NCBI GenBank assembly: GCA_007741555.1
Contig: CP036526.1
Span: 3,038,001-3,102,000 of the forward strand
Origin: Stieleria marina
Lineage (GTDB): Bacteria; Planctomycetota; Planctomycetia; Pirellulales; Pirellulaceae
DNA length: 64,000 nt
Direction: 5' to 3'
In this document: in pieces, positions 1 to 10,248 of the stretch
Numbering within the stretch: the stretch's first letter is position 1
Layout: each line of letters starts with the position of its first letter
Program-made: the position numbers and the translations under genes
The notes under the pieces: model-generated
Database searches by the model: none
Told to the model about the DNA's origin: nothing
Seen by the model: only the letters and a program-made list of their open reading frames with translations

Positions 1-509
1 TCCTGTTGCAATTCCTTGCGCCCTTTTGCCCAAACGATTTCGCCGTCAAGTGTCATCTTGGTAAACGACATTGCGGCGTCATCGGGTGATAGGTAGAGAA
101 ACTCTTCGGTGTGCTCACGGCGAATATCAATGCCATGGCCGGCCGCTTCTTTATCGCCGCGGTGTTGCGATGCAAGCGTTTGAATGAACTTTCCGTCGGC
201 ATCGAAAACATAGATCGATCCATGCGTGCCATGATGACTGACGTAAAGGCGGTTTTGGCTGTCGACGGCCACACCGTTTGACGTCCAGCCATAGTGGTGC
301 CCAGACGGCAGCGAAGTGCGACCCCAGTCGTGAACGCACTGGTACTTATGTTCGCCAGTTCCGACGATCGTGGCTTGGCCGCCCGACTTGTCTTGCGCTC
401 CGACGATGGTCAGGCCGACAGGTGATTGGCCGACCGTGGCTGCACCCGCGACGGTGACAGCAGCGACTTGTTTGGCGAATTGTCGTCGTTGCAGTTTGGT
501 TAAATTCAT
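1..509 (-). CDS. Tat-exported beta-propeller (NHL/6-bladed type) protein, 3' end cut by window edge
   Basis: The frame opens at an ATG at 509 on the minus strand and runs off the left edge, giving 169 visible residues. The N-terminus carries a twin-arginine motif (RRQFAK, residues 8-13) followed by an alanine-rich hydrophobic stretch, so export by the Tat system is likely. The mature part has the pattern of NHL or six-bladed propeller proteins: 'SNGVAVDSQNRLYVSHHG', then 'IYVFDADGKFIQTL', then a second strand set with 'FLYLSPDD' and 'KMTLDGEIVW'. These propellers are usually periplasmic or surface proteins that bind ligands or partner proteins. The specific substrate cannot be told from the fragment. 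It is divergent from nothing nearby: glpK follows on the same strand upstream, 110 bp away. Confidence 0.75.
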   Translation of the reverse strand, partial: MNLTKLQRRQFAKQVAAVTVAGAATVGQSPVGLTIVGAQDKSGGQATIVGTGEHKYQCVHDWGRTSLPSGHHYGWTSNGVAVDSQNRLYVSHHGTHGSIYVFDADGKFIQTLASQHRGDKEAAGHGIDIRREHTEEFLYLSPDDAAMSFTKMTLDGEIVWAKGRKELQQ

Positions 510-619
510 TTTGAAACACGGATGTGAAAAGTATGAAGCGGAACTGGTAGAGAACCCTGCCACGGTGTGCCGATCTAGGAGGCAGGCTGGCTCTGGAGCA
601 GACTGGCTAGCGATTGCGA

Positions 620-2107
620 CTACGAATCCACCGTCCATCCGCCGCTGCGATCGACGGCGCGGTTCCATTGCGTCTGGAGTTGGCGGCGAGTCGCGGGTTT
701 CATTTTTGGTTTGTACCGAGCCGATTCTTGCCACTGTTGGCCGATCTCTTTTTGGTTTTTCCAAAAGCCCACTGCCAGTCCGGCCAAATACGCGGCACCT
801 AATGCGGTCGTTTCGTTAACTTCAGGGCGGACGACATCGACGCCCAACAGATCTGACTGAAACTGCATGAGGAGGTCATTCATGGCGGCGCCTCCATCGA
901 CACGAAGTTGTTTTAGTTTGATTCCCGAATCGGCTTCCATCGCGCGGACGACGTCGGCGGTTTGAAAAGCAATTGATTCCAGCGCAGCGCGAGCGAGGTG
1001 GGCTTTCGTGGTTCCCCGTGTCAAACCGTGGATGGTCCCTCGGGCGTAAGGGTCCCAGTGCGGGGCTCCCAAACCAGCAAAGGCCGGCACCATCATTACG
1101 CCATCGGTATCCGGAACTTGGCACGCTAGTTTTTCGATCTCGGCAGATGTTTTGATAATGCCCAACCCATCACGCAACCATTGCACAACAGCGCCGGCAA
1201 TAAAGATGCTGCCTTCTAAAGCGTAGTGAGTTTTGTCGCCGATTTTCCAAGCCGTTGTTGTCAGCAGCTTGTTCTTTGACACAATCGGCTCGGTCCCCGT
1301 GTTCATTAGCATGAAACAGCCGGTCCCGTAGGTGTTCTTGACCATGCCGGGTTTGGTACACACTTGGCCAAACAGAGCGGCGTGCTGATCACCAGCCATG
1401 CCGGCAATGGGAATCGCCGCACCGAGATGAGTGGTTTCAGCGTAGACTTCGCTGCACGATCGAACTTCGGGCAGCATCGCGGCAGGAATATCCAGGGCGG
1501 CCAATAGCGGTCGATCCCACTTCTGCGTTTTAATGTTGTATAGCATGGTTCGTGAAGCGTTGGTCGCGTCGGTCATATGGACGCGTCCATCGGTCAATCG
1601 CCAGAGCAAGAACGAATCGATGGTGCCAAAGGCTAGTTCGCCGGCTTCGGCTTTGCGGCGGGCGCCTTTGACGTTGTCCAGAATCCACTTGATCTTGGTA
1701 CCCGAAAAATACGCGTCCAGAATCAAGCCCGTTTTCTTCTGAATCGTACGGTCTAGTTTTTGCCGTCGCAGTTCTTCGCAAATGTTGGCAGTCCGACGGT
1801 CTTGCCAAACGATCGCGTTGTGGATGGGTTTGCCAGTCGCGCGATCCCAGACAACCGTTGTTTCGCGTTGATTGGTGATGCCGATCGCGACAACGTCCTT
1901 GGCCGATGCTTTCGATTTTCGCAAGACGGATTTGGCAACCGCGAGCTGCGTTTTCCAAATGTCCTCGGGATCGTGTTCCACCCACCCAGCCTGAGGAAAG
2001 TGTTGCGGAAACTCACGCTGGACAATTCCCGCAACTTGGCCGCGACTATCAAACAGGATCGCTCGCGAACTGGTCGTTCCCTGATCAAGTGCAAGAACAA
2101 ATTTCAT
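620..2107 (-). CDS. glpK: Glycerol kinase
   Basis: ATP-dependent phosphorylation of glycerol to sn-glycerol 3-phosphate in the cytoplasm. The 495-residue product has the FGGY-kinase signature set: the N-terminal phosphate loop '[13 protein letters not shown]' at about residues 9-21, 'NAIVWQDRR', '[13 protein letters not shown]' and '[15 protein letters not shown]' in the second half, and the C-terminal '[16 protein letters not shown]'. Length matches the family (about 495-505). An in-frame start 27 bp further upstream exists, but '[12 protein letters not shown]' aligns with the normal start. No glycerol facilitator or glycerol-3-phosphate dehydrogenase gene is adjacent, so it appears to stand alone. 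Confidence 0.96.
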   Translation of the reverse strand: MKFVLALDQGTTSSRAILFDSRGQVAGIVQREFPQHFPQAGWVEHDPEDIWKTQLAVAKSVLRKSKASAKDVVAIGITNQRETTVVWDRATGKPIHNAIVWQDRRTANICEELRRQKLDRTIQKKTGLILDAYFSGTKIKWILDNVKGARRKAEAGELAFGTIDSFLLWRLTDGRVHMTDATNASRTMLYNIKTQKWDRPLLAALDIPAAMLPEVRSCSEVYAETTHLGAAIPIAGMAGDQHAALFGQVCTKPGMVKNTYGTGCFMLMNTGTEPIVSKNKLLTTTAWKIGDKTHYALEGSIFIAGAVVQWLRDGLGIIKTSAEIEKLACQVPDTDGVMMVPAFAGLGAPHWDPYARGTIHGLTRGTTKAHLARAALESIAFQTADVVRAMEADSGIKLKQLRVDGGAAMNDLLMQFQSDLLGVDVVRPEVNETTALGAAYLAGLAVGFWKNQKEIGQQWQESARYKPKMKPATRRQLQTQWNRAVDRSGGWTVDS

Positions 2108-2533
2108 TTCAAAGGCTCGGAATGTCGGTCGCAAAAATTCAAAGGTGAATCGCTAAGTCTAACCGTTCGGAGGCATACCGAGTGACATCGCAGGCGATTG
2201 TGTAGTTACGCCGAACGATTTTTCTGTTGGCTTGGCTGTTCAGTTGGAATTGCAAGTTGCAACCAGGATCCAGCGAGTCATTGTTGGAGTGGTCGATGCT
2301 TGATGGCGATCGCATGGCTGTTCAAACGGTCACAGTCGTTGTGCAAGTGGCTTCGACGTGTTGCTTCAGAATCTGCGATGTTGCTTGCGGCGATGCTGCC
2401 GAACACGAATCGAGAGAACGGCAGCCGATTGCCGGGCGAGCGGGCAGAATTGTTGCGCCGTGTTATTGTTGCGCCGTGTTCATTAGAATACGCAATCGCG
2501 TTAAGTCGAAATTTGGAAAATGAGGGATAGATC
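2108..2533. other. 426-bp spacer between divergent glpK and sulfatase genes
   Basis: This divergent spacer should hold the promoters of both genes. It contains only ORFs without recognisable features, and a perfect 16-bp tandem duplication (listed separately) close to the sulfatase start. A purine-rich ribosome-binding site, GAGGGA at 2522-2527, precedes the TTG start at 2534. Confidence 0.5.
2449..2480. repeat. Perfect 16-bp tandem repeat, two copies
   Basis: The unit ATTGTTGCGCCGTGTT occurs twice head to tail (2449-2464 and 2465-2480) in the spacer upstream of the sulfatase gene. It sits 54 bp before the start codon, where it could alter promoter or leader spacing. Confidence 0.8.
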
Positions 2534-3991
2534 TTGATCAAACGACACACGATTGTGCTGCTCGCCTTGTGCGCAGCGAACACCACTTTGTTTGCCCAAA
2601 CGCCAATGAAACCCAACATTGTTTTCATTCTGACGGATGATCTCGGGTATGGCGATTTGGGGTGCTATGGTCAGAAACTGATCAAGACGCCGCGATTAGA
2701 TCAAATGGCTGCCGAAGGAATCCGGTTCACGGATTTCTATGCCGGCAGCACCGTTTGCGCTCCGTCCCGCAGTGTGTTGATGACCGGTCAACACATGGGG
2801 CACACGCATGTGCGCGGAAACGCTGGCGGTCCGGATATGAGCAAGCAATCGTTGCGTGCCAAGGACGTGACGGTCGCTGAAGTGTTGAAGTCCGTGGGAT
2901 ACGCCAACGGATTGTGCGGTAAGTGGGGCCTCGGTGACGAAGCGCAAGGCGGGCGATCAGGACTGCCGCGTCGTCAAGGATTCGATTTTTTCTACGGTTA
3001 TCTCAACCAAGTTCACGCGCACAACTACTATCCCGAATTTTTGTGGCGAAACGAAGTCCAGGAAACTTTGGCCAACAATGTCAAAAAGGTTGATCGCAGC
3101 TACGGCGGTTTTACAGGCGGTTGGGCGACCAAGAAGGTTGACTACAGTCATGATCTGATTGCCAACGAGGCGCTCAACTTCATCAAACGCAGTGCACGAC
3201 CGATGGTCGATGGCAAGCCGTTTTTTCTCTACTTGGCGTTAACCATTCCTCACGCGAACAACGAATCTGGCAAAGCACTTGGCGACGGGCAGGAGGTTCC
3301 CGACTATGGGCAATACGCTGACAAAGATTGGAGCAATCCCGACAAAGGCCAAGCCGCTATGATTTCGCGAATGGACGCGGATGTCGGACGCATACTTGAT
3401 CTTTTGAAAGAGCTAGGCGTGGAAAAGGAAACGCTGGTGATGTTCTCCAGCGATAACGGGCCACATGACGAAGGCGGGCACAATGTCGAGCGTTTCGATC
3501 CTGCCGGACCGTTGCGAGGCATGAAGCGTGATTTGTACGAAGGCGGCATTCGCGTCCCGTTGATCGCGAGATGGCCTGGCACGACTCCCGCAGGCGTGAC
3601 TTCCGACCACGTTGGTTACTTTGGCGATCTGATGGCAACGGTGGCTGATCTGTCCGGGGCTCAAGTCCCCGACGATACCGATTCGGTCAGTTTTGCTCCA
3701 ACTTTGATTGGTTTGGAAAGTGAACAGGAGAAGCATCGCTATTTGTACTGGGAGTTTTACGAACGTGGTGGTAAGCAAGCGGTTCGATCCGAAAACTGGA
3801 AAGCGATCCGGATGCCTTGGAAGACAGGAACCACGCAGTTGTATGATTTGAACGAAGACGTTGGCGAGGAAAACGACGTCGCCGTTTCGCATCCTGAACG
3901 AGTCGCTAAGCTGGAGAAAATGATGGATGAAGCCCACCGGCCTCATCCCAGTTGGACGGTCAGGGGACGCAAACCTGCTGTCGCCAAATAA
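2534..3991 (+). CDS. Type I sulfatase (arylsulfatase family), exported
   Basis: Hydrolysis of a sulfate ester, probably on a sulfated polysaccharide; planctomycetes encode many such enzymes. The 485-residue product starts with a signal peptide (residues 1-22, ending 'TLFAQ'), followed by the metal-site motif '[19 protein letters not shown]'. The formylglycine motif C-x-P-x-R is present as '[12 protein letters not shown]' at about residues 75-86; the Cys must be oxidised by a formylglycine-generating enzyme. 'GKWGLG' and '[13 protein letters not shown]' supply further active-site residues. The start is TTG, supported by GAGGGA six bases upstream and by the signal peptide. The substrate cannot be predicted. 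A DinB gene follows after 21 bp, possibly in one transcript. Confidence 0.93.
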   Translation: MIKRHTIVLLALCAANTTLFAQTPMKPNIVFILTDDLGYGDLGCYGQKLIKTPRLDQMAAEGIRFTDFYAGSTVCAPSRSVLMTGQHMGHTHVRGNAGGPDMSKQSLRAKDVTVAEVLKSVGYANGLCGKWGLGDEAQGGRSGLPRRQGFDFFYGYLNQVHAHNYYPEFLWRNEVQETLANNVKKVDRSYGGFTGGWATKKVDYSHDLIANEALNFIKRSARPMVDGKPFFLYLALTIPHANNESGKALGDGQEVPDYGQYADKDWSNPDKGQAAMISRMDADVGRILDLLKELGVEKETLVMFSSDNGPHDEGGHNVERFDPAGPLRGMKRDLYEGGIRVPLIARWPGTTPAGVTSDHVGYFGDLMATVADLSGAQVPDDTDSVSFAPTLIGLESEQEKHRYLYWEFYERGGKQAVRSENWKAIRMPWKTGTTQLYDLNEDVGEENDVAVSHPERVAKLEKMMDEAHRPHPSWTVRGRKPAVAK

Positions 3992-4012
3992 CCCATTGCC
4001 TAGGAAAAACAC

Positions 4013-4498
4013 ATGAGCATGATGGATTTCTTTTTGCCCGAATTCGATCACGAAATGAGAGGCACTCGCGAGATACTGACGCGGGTTCCCGATCGTTTGC
4101 TCGATTGGAAAGCACACGAATCGCTTCACACCATTGGCTGGAATGCGTCGCACTTAGCCGACACGCTTTCGTGGGTCGAAGTGACTTTGAAGGAAACGTC
4201 GTTTGACATCGCGCCGGTTGACGGTCCCGCCCACGAAACACCGCTGTTGGAATCAACGCAAGCGATTGTCGAGTCGTTTGACAAGAACCTTGCTGAATCA
4301 CGTCAGTTGTTTCAAGCGGCAACGGATGACGATTTGCAAGTCGCTTGGACGCTGCTGCAAGGTGGCAAGGAACTCTTCACCCAACCGCGTGCAGCGTTGA
4401 TCAAGTCGCTGTTTATCAACCACATGATTCACCACCGAGCATTTTTGATTTCGTACCTTCGAATGAACGACATCGAATGCCCCGGTTTGTACGGGTGA
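4013..4498 (+). CDS. DinB-family metal-binding four-helix protein
   Basis: A 161-residue cytoplasmic protein with the DinB/DfsB four-helix-bundle pattern: 'LLDWKAHESLHTIGWNASHLADTLSW' and, near the C-terminus, 'INHMIHHRAFLISYLRM', which place His residues where the family binds a divalent metal. DinB-like proteins include thiol-dependent S-transferases, but many have no known reaction. It lies 21 bp after the sulfatase stop codon and about 100 bp before the second sulfatase, all on the plus strand, so co-transcription is plausible while a functional link is not evident. Confidence 0.8.
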   Translation: MSMMDFFLPEFDHEMRGTREILTRVPDRLLDWKAHESLHTIGWNASHLADTLSWVEVTLKETSFDIAPVDGPAHETPLLESTQAIVESFDKNLAESRQLFQAATDDDLQVAWTLLQGGKELFTQPRAALIKSLFINHMIHHRAFLISYLRMNDIECPGLYG

Positions 4499-4601
4499 GA
4501 GCCTTGCGGTAGCGATGCTCAGCTTGTCAAAACGCTCGACTTATCAAAGTCCTCTGACGCGAACGTTTTCTTTGATCCTCAAAACACTGTTGCGATTCTA
4601 G

Positions 4602-6878
4602 ATGATACAGTCCAACGCGTTGGTGCATCGCCCTGCTTCTTTTTTGCTGATCTTGGTCGCGTTTGCGATCACGGCTTGGGGACCAGCAAAGCTGCGAGCA
4701 GCTGATGCGGCGCGGCCAAATATTTTGTACTTTTACGTCGATGACATGGGCTGGGGATCGATTGGTCCCAATGGCCAAGCACGGCGGAAAGCGGCGGGCG
4801 AAATTTACGTCAAGACGCCCAGTATCGACAAGTTGGCCAGGGAAGGAATTAATTTCACTCGAGGCTACGGATGTCACGTTTGTTCGCCCGCTCGATCGTC
4901 GCAGCAAACGGGGTTTCATCAAGGTCACACGTTTGCTGATCGCAATGATCCCAATAACGCCAAGAAGGCGATTCGGGCCGAAGACATTACCATGGGAGAT
5001 GCTTTGTCGGCGGCTGGATACGTCACTGGTTACTGGGGTAAATGGGGATACGGTGGATCCAAGGCGATGGCGAGTCCTGTGATCGAAAATGTGCAGACAT
5101 TGCCTACGTCGCACGGTTACCAGCATGTGCTTGCCGAACTGCATCACGTTCGCGCGCACACCTTTTTTCAGCCGACCCTGTGGCATGCTCCTGCAAAAAC
5201 AGACTCGGCGGGAGGGCTCGCGCTAGTCGCGAATTCAATGGCGGCTTATCGCGACGGTGATGTCTATCCACAAACGCCCGCTGGGCAAAGCCACGTTGAT
5301 TATCCGCAAACGGCCTACTGCGATGATTCGTATGCCTTGGCAACGCTGGATTTTGTTCGTCGTCAGGGCATGAACTACAACGAATCGGGACAGCCATTCT
5401 TTGGGCTTTTTGCAGCTCAGATTCCGCATGCTCCATTCGACGAAATCGCCCAATTGCCTCAGTGGGATCACGCTTACGCCGATGATCCCCGGTTTGGTTC
5501 GTTGGCAAACACGTCCCAGCGATGGGCAGCCATGGTCAGTCGTATCGATGCGCACATCGGCAATATTTTGGCTGCGTTGGATGACCCCAATAATGATGGC
5601 GATACATCGGATTCGATCGCCAGCAACACCTTGGTTGTTTTTCAATCAGACAACGGAGGGCCGGGCGGCAGTTACGTGGGTGAACTGGATGCCAACGGAG
5701 GGCTTCGCGGTACGAAAGGCAAGATTTATGAAGGCGGAATCCGTGTCCCATTGGTTGTCCGTTGGCCGGATAAGATCACGCCTGATTCGACTTTGTCAGC
5801 AGGCTCCAACAGTGATCGTGTGCTGGACGTGACCGATTTGTTGCCGACATTTTGCGAATTGGCTGGAACCGACAGCCCGCTGGGGATCGACGGAGTGTCC
5901 ATTGCTCCCACGCTGCTGGGCAAAGGGCAGCAGCGAGGCCGCGAGTTTATCATTCACGAAGCCAACGATGGTCAGTCGATTATCCGCGGCGACCGTAAAC
6001 TGATCATCGGTAGACGGTCCACTGTGGAGCTCTACGATCTGACGAACGACCCAAGCGAGTCGAACAACATCGCTGCGGATAATGAAGCTCTAGTTGATGA
6101 GCTGAAGCAGCTTTTGGAGGGCGAACGTGTGTTTGAACCACGCGGATTCGCGAACACTTACCATCGTTGGACCGGAGACGACGGCGAAGACGCGTCGGAT
6201 GTCGACAACTGGTCGGACTATCGCTACAGCAATGCTGGGGTTACTTACTTGTCCGATGATGGACCGCCGCAAATGTCTTGGGTGGCCCAGATCGACCATT
6301 CTGGTAGCGGTCCTCAAAAAGTCCGCGCCAATAGCGATTTGGAATTTCTCGCTCTGCAGATCCAAGGGGACTCGAAAACGCAGTCGCGGCAGACGCTTGC
6401 TCTCGGTGCTGGCGTCAACCTGATGGGGCGAAACGAGATTCGACTGGGCGCGCATTCCGTTTTGAGCGTCAACGGAGGAACCGTCTCGTCACTGCGCTGG
6501 ATCGATGTCGCACCCGACGCGGTGTTGCAAGGTCACGGTTCGATCGACGCGACCATTTACAATCGCGGGGACATGCTTGTCACGGGCGAAATCAGCATCG
6601 GCAAGGATTTCTATCAGTCGCCCGCCGGTACGCTTAGCATCCGTTTTGATGGTGTGGACGCAAGGCCTCTGGAAATTGCAGGCGTCGCGAGCCTTGGCGG
6701 TGATCTTTCGTTGTTGGCAGCGAAGAGCTTGGCGTTGAAACCGGGGCAGCAAAGGACGTTGTTGACTGCGAATCGCATCGAAGGCAAGTTTGCAAACTCA
6801 GGCGGTGTGATCGAAATAAACGGCGAAAAGTATATGCTCCATTACACTCGCGACTCGGTAGTCATTTGTCAGGAATAG
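4602..6878 (+). CDS. Type I sulfatase with C-terminal beta-helix (autotransporter-like) extension
   Basis: A 758-residue exported sulfatase. After a signal peptide (residues 1-33, ending 'LRAADA') come 'NILYFYVDDMGWGSIG' and the formylglycine motif 'CSPARSSQQTG' at about residues 93-103 (C-x-P-x-R satisfied). 'GKWGYGG' and 'FQSDNGGPGG' complete the active site. The sulfatase domain ends near residue 500. The remaining 250 residues are rich in Gly, Ser, Val and Ile in short strand repeats ('LGAHSVLSVNGGTVS', 'IDATIYNRGDMLVTGEISIG'), like the parallel beta-helix of autotransporter passengers or dockerin-less planctomycete surface modules. No beta-barrel follows, so this is not a classical autotransporter. 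The tail may anchor the enzyme at the surface or to substrate. Confidence 0.9.
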   Translation: MIQSNALVHRPASFLLILVAFAITAWGPAKLRAADAARPNILYFYVDDMGWGSIGPNGQARRKAAGEIYVKTPSIDKLAREGINFTRGYGCHVCSPARSSQQTGFHQGHTFADRNDPNNAKKAIRAEDITMGDALSAAGYVTGYWGKWGYGGSKAMASPVIENVQTLPTSHGYQHVLAELHHVRAHTFFQPTLWHAPAKTDSAGGLALVANSMAAYRDGDVYPQTPAGQSHVDYPQTAYCDDSYALATLDFVRRQGMNYNESGQPFFGLFAAQIPHAPFDEIAQLPQWDHAYADDPRFGSLANTSQRWAAMVSRIDAHIGNILAALDDPNNDGDTSDSIASNTLVVFQSDNGGPGGSYVGELDANGGLRGTKGKIYEGGIRVPLVVRWPDKITPDSTLSAGSNSDRVLDVTDLLPTFCELAGTDSPLGIDGVSIAPTLLGKGQQRGREFIIHEANDGQSIIRGDRKLIIGRRSTVELYDLTNDPSESNNIAADNEALVDELKQLLEGERVFEPRGFANTYHRWTGDDGEDASDVDNWSDYRYSNAGVTYLSDDGPPQMSWVAQIDHSGSGPQKVRANSDLEFLALQIQGDSKTQSRQTLALGAGVNLMGRNEIRLGAHSVLSVNGGTVSSLRWIDVAPDAVLQGHGSIDATIYNRGDMLVTGEISIGKDFYQSPAGTLSIRFDGVDARPLEIAGVASLGGDLSLLAAKSLALKPGQQRTLLTANRIEGKFANSGGVIEINGEKYMLHYTRDSVVICQE

Positions 6879-7076
6879 GACGCACGGCATTTTGAGTTGG
6901 CCAGGGCTTGCGATCGGCCAGTGAGTCCAAGTAAACCGCGTTCGTTTTGTTCGCAATCGGTCATCGCGGTTGAAGAACGCGGGCAAATTGGGTGTGAATT
7001 CCGTCGGCGTTGAGGCACGAGTCGCGTTTGATTCCTGTTAGAATGGTGGTCCCGCCTTTCGATCCCACCTGCTGTC

Positions 7077-10000
7077 ATGAGTCTTTCTGTGGACCTCCGT
7101 TTTGCTCCCGCGCCGTGGCTGGCTTGTTTGCTGTTCATCACGATTGGATATCCCGCCGGCGCCGAAGAGATTCGATTTGACCGTGATGTCAGACCGATTC
7201 TGTCGGACAAGTGTTTCTTTTGCCATGGTCCCGACACAGAGAATCGCCAAGCGGGATATCGCTTGGATTTGGAGTCGGATGCCAAAGCGGATTGCATTGT
7301 CCCCGGCGATCCGGAATCGAGCGAGTTGATCGCTCGGATTGTTTCGGACGACGTCGATATGCTGATGCCTCCGCCCCATTCGCACAAACAGTTGTCCAGC
7401 CGAGAGATCGAAGTGTTGACCAAATGGGTGCAGCAAGGCGCTGCTTGGTCAAGGCACTGGTCGTTTGTGCCGCCACAGCGGTCCAAAGTTGATAACACGA
7501 ACACCGGCCCGCAAACGAAATGGGGACGCGGCCGTATTGATGATCTGGTTTTAGCCAAAATGATCGCCGCGGGCGGTCAGGGATCGGCCGAGGCAAATCG
7601 CGAGAAATTGTTGCGACGAGTTTCGTTTGATCTGACGGGACTGCCACCGTCGATCCAGCATATCGATGACTTCGTGGGTGACCCATCTCCTGGTGCCTTC
7701 GAGCGAGTGGTTGATCGGTTGTTGCAATCCGATCATTTTGGTGAGCGAATGGCGATGATGTGGATGGACGCGGCTCGTTACGGGGACACCAGCGTCTATC
7801 ACGCCGATGGGCCGCGTGACATGTGGGCTTGGCGGGATGCCGTCGTCGACGCCTACAACGCAAACATGCCGTTCGATCAGTTTTCGAGTTTTCAACTCGC
7901 CGGCGATCTGATCGATGATCTTCCGTTGGAGCAGAAAATTCTGGCCGGGTTTAATCGAAACAATGGCACGACGGATGAAGGCGGCGCGATTGCCGAAGAG
8001 TATCGCGTCGAATACGCGGTCGATCGCGTGAAGACGACGGCGACGGTTTGGCTAGGATTGACGATGGAGTGTGCCCAGTGCCACGACCACAAGTACGATC
8101 CGATTTCGCAGAAGGAGTACTACCAGTTTTACTCATTCTTCAACGTGTCGAGTGATGGAGGGATGCAAACACGAAAGGGAAACGCGGAACCCAAAGTCGA
8201 CATCGCGGATCCGGCGAAGCAAGCTCAGCTGCCGGCCGCGGAAAAGCAGCTTGCCGAATCCGAGGCGAAGATGAAACAACACCAGTCGGATCATACGGAT
8301 GAGTTTGCGGCGTGGTTAACAGCAGCGGAATCCAAGGTTGACGATAAGACGGAATCGCCAACAGGTTTGGTTGTCGACTTTCGATTGGATGAGGGGAAAT
8401 CGCGATCGGTTGTGGATTCGGTCGATGCGAAACGTAAAGGTAAGATCGAAGGCAAGCCGCTTTGGGTCGATGCTCGCGATAGCCAGGGCCTGGAGTTCAA
8501 CGGGAAAAACTATGTTGACTTGGGTGATCTCGCCGACTTTGAACACTCCGATGCGTTCTCATTCGGCGGTTGGGTAAAGCCCAGCAAAAGTGGCCATGGA
8601 GCTTTGCTGGCACGGATGGACGACGGCAATGACTTTCGCGGGTTTGACTTGCTTTGCAGCGCCGATCGGATCGAATTTCACATGATCAACACTTGGCCCA
8701 GCAATGCACTGAAGGTAACGGTCAAACCGGGGCTGGCCGCGGATCAGTGGCAGCACCTGTATGCGACATATGACGGATCTGCCAAACCGGAGGGCATCAA
8801 GATTTATGTCGACGGCAAACAACGCCAGTGGAAGGTCGAACAAGACAGCCTGACGAAAACGATTCGCACAAAAAAATCCTTGTTGATTGGCAGTCGTCAT
8901 CCTGGATCGCGACTTCATGGGTTGGTCGATGAGATTTCGATTTATGATCACGCATTGTCGGAGTCGGAAGTCAATCGTTTATCGGGAGCATCCGTCATCA
9001 ACGAACTGCTCGCGATCGCGCGGGACAAACGGACTCCGGAGCAGAGTGAATCTCTGCGGCAGCACTACTTTGAAACACACGATGATTCGTTCATCGCGAT
9101 CCGTGCGACCGCTGATTCGCAACGGACAAGAATTGCGAAATTGCGTGAACCTATGACTAGTGTGATGCTGATGGGTGATATGCAAAAACCGCGTGAGACA
9201 TATGTGCTCAATCGCGGTGCCTACGACACGCCGACGGACAAAAAGGTCAGCGCGGGCACGCTGGCAGTGTTGCCGCCGATGAGCGACGACTTGCCTCGCA
9301 ATCGACTTGGTTTGGCAAAGTGGCTTTTCCAGGACGATCATCCTTTGACAGCCAGGGTTGCAGTCAATCGATACTGGCAGATGCTGTTTGGCCGGGGTTT
9401 GGTTTCGACGGCCGAAGACTTCGGAGCGCAGGGCGATTATCCTTCGCATCCACAGTTGTTGGACGAACTGGCTGTCGACTTCCGCGAAAGCGGTTGGAAT
9501 ATCAAACAGCTAATCAAGCGAATCGTCTTATCGGCGACCTACCGACAATCTGCCAAAGCGCTGCCTGATCAATATCGATCTGATCCACAAAACATCTTGC
9601 TTTCGCGCGGTCCGCGATTTCGACTGCCAGGGGAGATGATCCGAGACAACGCGTTGTTTGTCAGCGGATTGCTGGTCGACCAATCGGGCGGCCCAGGCGT
9701 CAAGCCTTATCAACCAGCCGGTTTATGGGCGGAAGTCGGTTTGGGCGGCAATCCTAAGTTTGTGCAAGACCACGGCAAGAAACTCTATCGCCGCAGTCTG
9801 TATACCTATTGGAAGCGGTCTGCGCCGCCACCGGCCATGCAGATTTTTGACGCTCCGACGCGAGAGAAATGCACGTTGCAGAGGGCGCGAACGAATACTC
9901 CTTTGCAGGCATTGGTAACACTCAACGATGTGCAGTTTGTGGAAGCAGCGCGTCATTTTGCTCAACGAGTTTTGCAAAGCGAAGCAAAAGAGGATACGCA

Positions 10001-10244
10001 GCGAATTGAATACGCTTTTCGATCGGCAACAGCGCGAGTGCCATCACCGGGCGAGGTCAAAGTGCTGTTAAACGTTCTGCACACGGCAAAGAGTCGCTAT
10101 TCGTCCGACACTGCCGCTGCTGCGAACCTGGTTGGCCTCGGTGAATCACCTCGTGACGAGTCGATTGCAGCAGAAACGCTTGCGGCGTGGACGATCGTCA
10201 CAAGTTCGATTTTGAATCTAGATGAAACACTGGTGCGAGAATAG
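7077..10244 (+). CDS. DUF1549/DUF1553 protein with planctomycete cytochrome c and LamG domains
   Basis: A 1,055-residue exported protein. Order seen: signal peptide (1-29), planctomycete cytochrome c domain (PSCyt1 type) with heme motif 'CFFCH' at residues 46-50 and the following 'MPPP' pattern, DUF1549 at about 150-370 with a second CxxCH ('[11 protein letters not shown]'), a LamG/concanavalin-like insert at about 445-640 ('[10 protein letters not shown]', '[13 protein letters not shown]'), and DUF1553 at about 740-1030 ('[11 protein letters not shown]', '[10 protein letters not shown]'). The architecture is typical of planctomycetes and is nearly always followed by a DUF1501 gene, as here. 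Biochemical role is unknown; heme binding and carbohydrate binding are inferred from the domains. Confidence 0.93.
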   Translation: MSLSVDLRFAPAPWLACLLFITIGYPAGAEEIRFDRDVRPILSDKCFFCHGPDTENRQAGYRLDLESDAKADCIVPGDPESSELIARIVSDDVDMLMPPPHSHKQLSSREIEVLTKWVQQGAAWSRHWSFVPPQRSKVDNTNTGPQTKWGRGRIDDLVLAKMIAAGGQGSAEANREKLLRRVSFDLTGLPPSIQHIDDFVGDPSPGAFERVVDRLLQSDHFGERMAMMWMDAARYGDTSVYHADGPRDMWAWRDAVVDAYNANMPFDQFSSFQLAGDLIDDLPLEQKILAGFNRNNGTTDEGGAIAEEYRVEYAVDRVKTTATVWLGLTMECAQCHDHKYDPISQKEYYQFYSFFNVSSDGGMQTRKGNAEPKVDIADPAKQAQLPAAEKQLAESEAKMKQHQSDHTDEFAAWLTAAESKVDDKTESPTGLVVDFRLDEGKSRSVVDSVDAKRKGKIEGKPLWVDARDSQGLEFNGKNYVDLGDLADFEHSDAFSFGGWVKPSKSGHGALLARMDDGNDFRGFDLLCSADRIEFHMINTWPSNALKVTVKPGLAADQWQHLYATYDGSAKPEGIKIYVDGKQRQWKVEQDSLTKTIRTKKSLLIGSRHPGSRLHGLVDEISIYDHALSESEVNRLSGASVINELLAIARDKRTPEQSESLRQHYFETHDDSFIAIRATADSQRTRIAKLREPMTSVMLMGDMQKPRETYVLNRGAYDTPTDKKVSAGTLAVLPPMSDDLPRNRLGLAKWLFQDDHPLTARVAVNRYWQMLFGRGLVSTAEDFGAQGDYPSHPQLLDELAVDFRESGWNIKQLIKRIVLSATYRQSAKALPDQYRSDPQNILLSRGPRFRLPGEMIRDNALFVSGLLVDQSGGPGVKPYQPAGLWAEVGLGGNPKFVQDHGKKLYRRSLYTYWKRSAPPPAMQIFDAPTREKCTLQRARTNTPLQALVTLNDVQFVEAARHFAQRVLQSEAKEDTQRIEYAFRSATARVPSPGEVKVLLNVLHTAKSRYSSDTAAAANLVGLGESPRDESIAAETLAAWTIVTSSILNLDETLVRE

Positions 10245-10248
10245 TTTG

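Noticed and set aside
2198-2530. Open frames in the glpK-sulfatase spacer
   Set aside because: No recognisable features, and they include the 16-bp tandem repeat. Better explained as promoter region.
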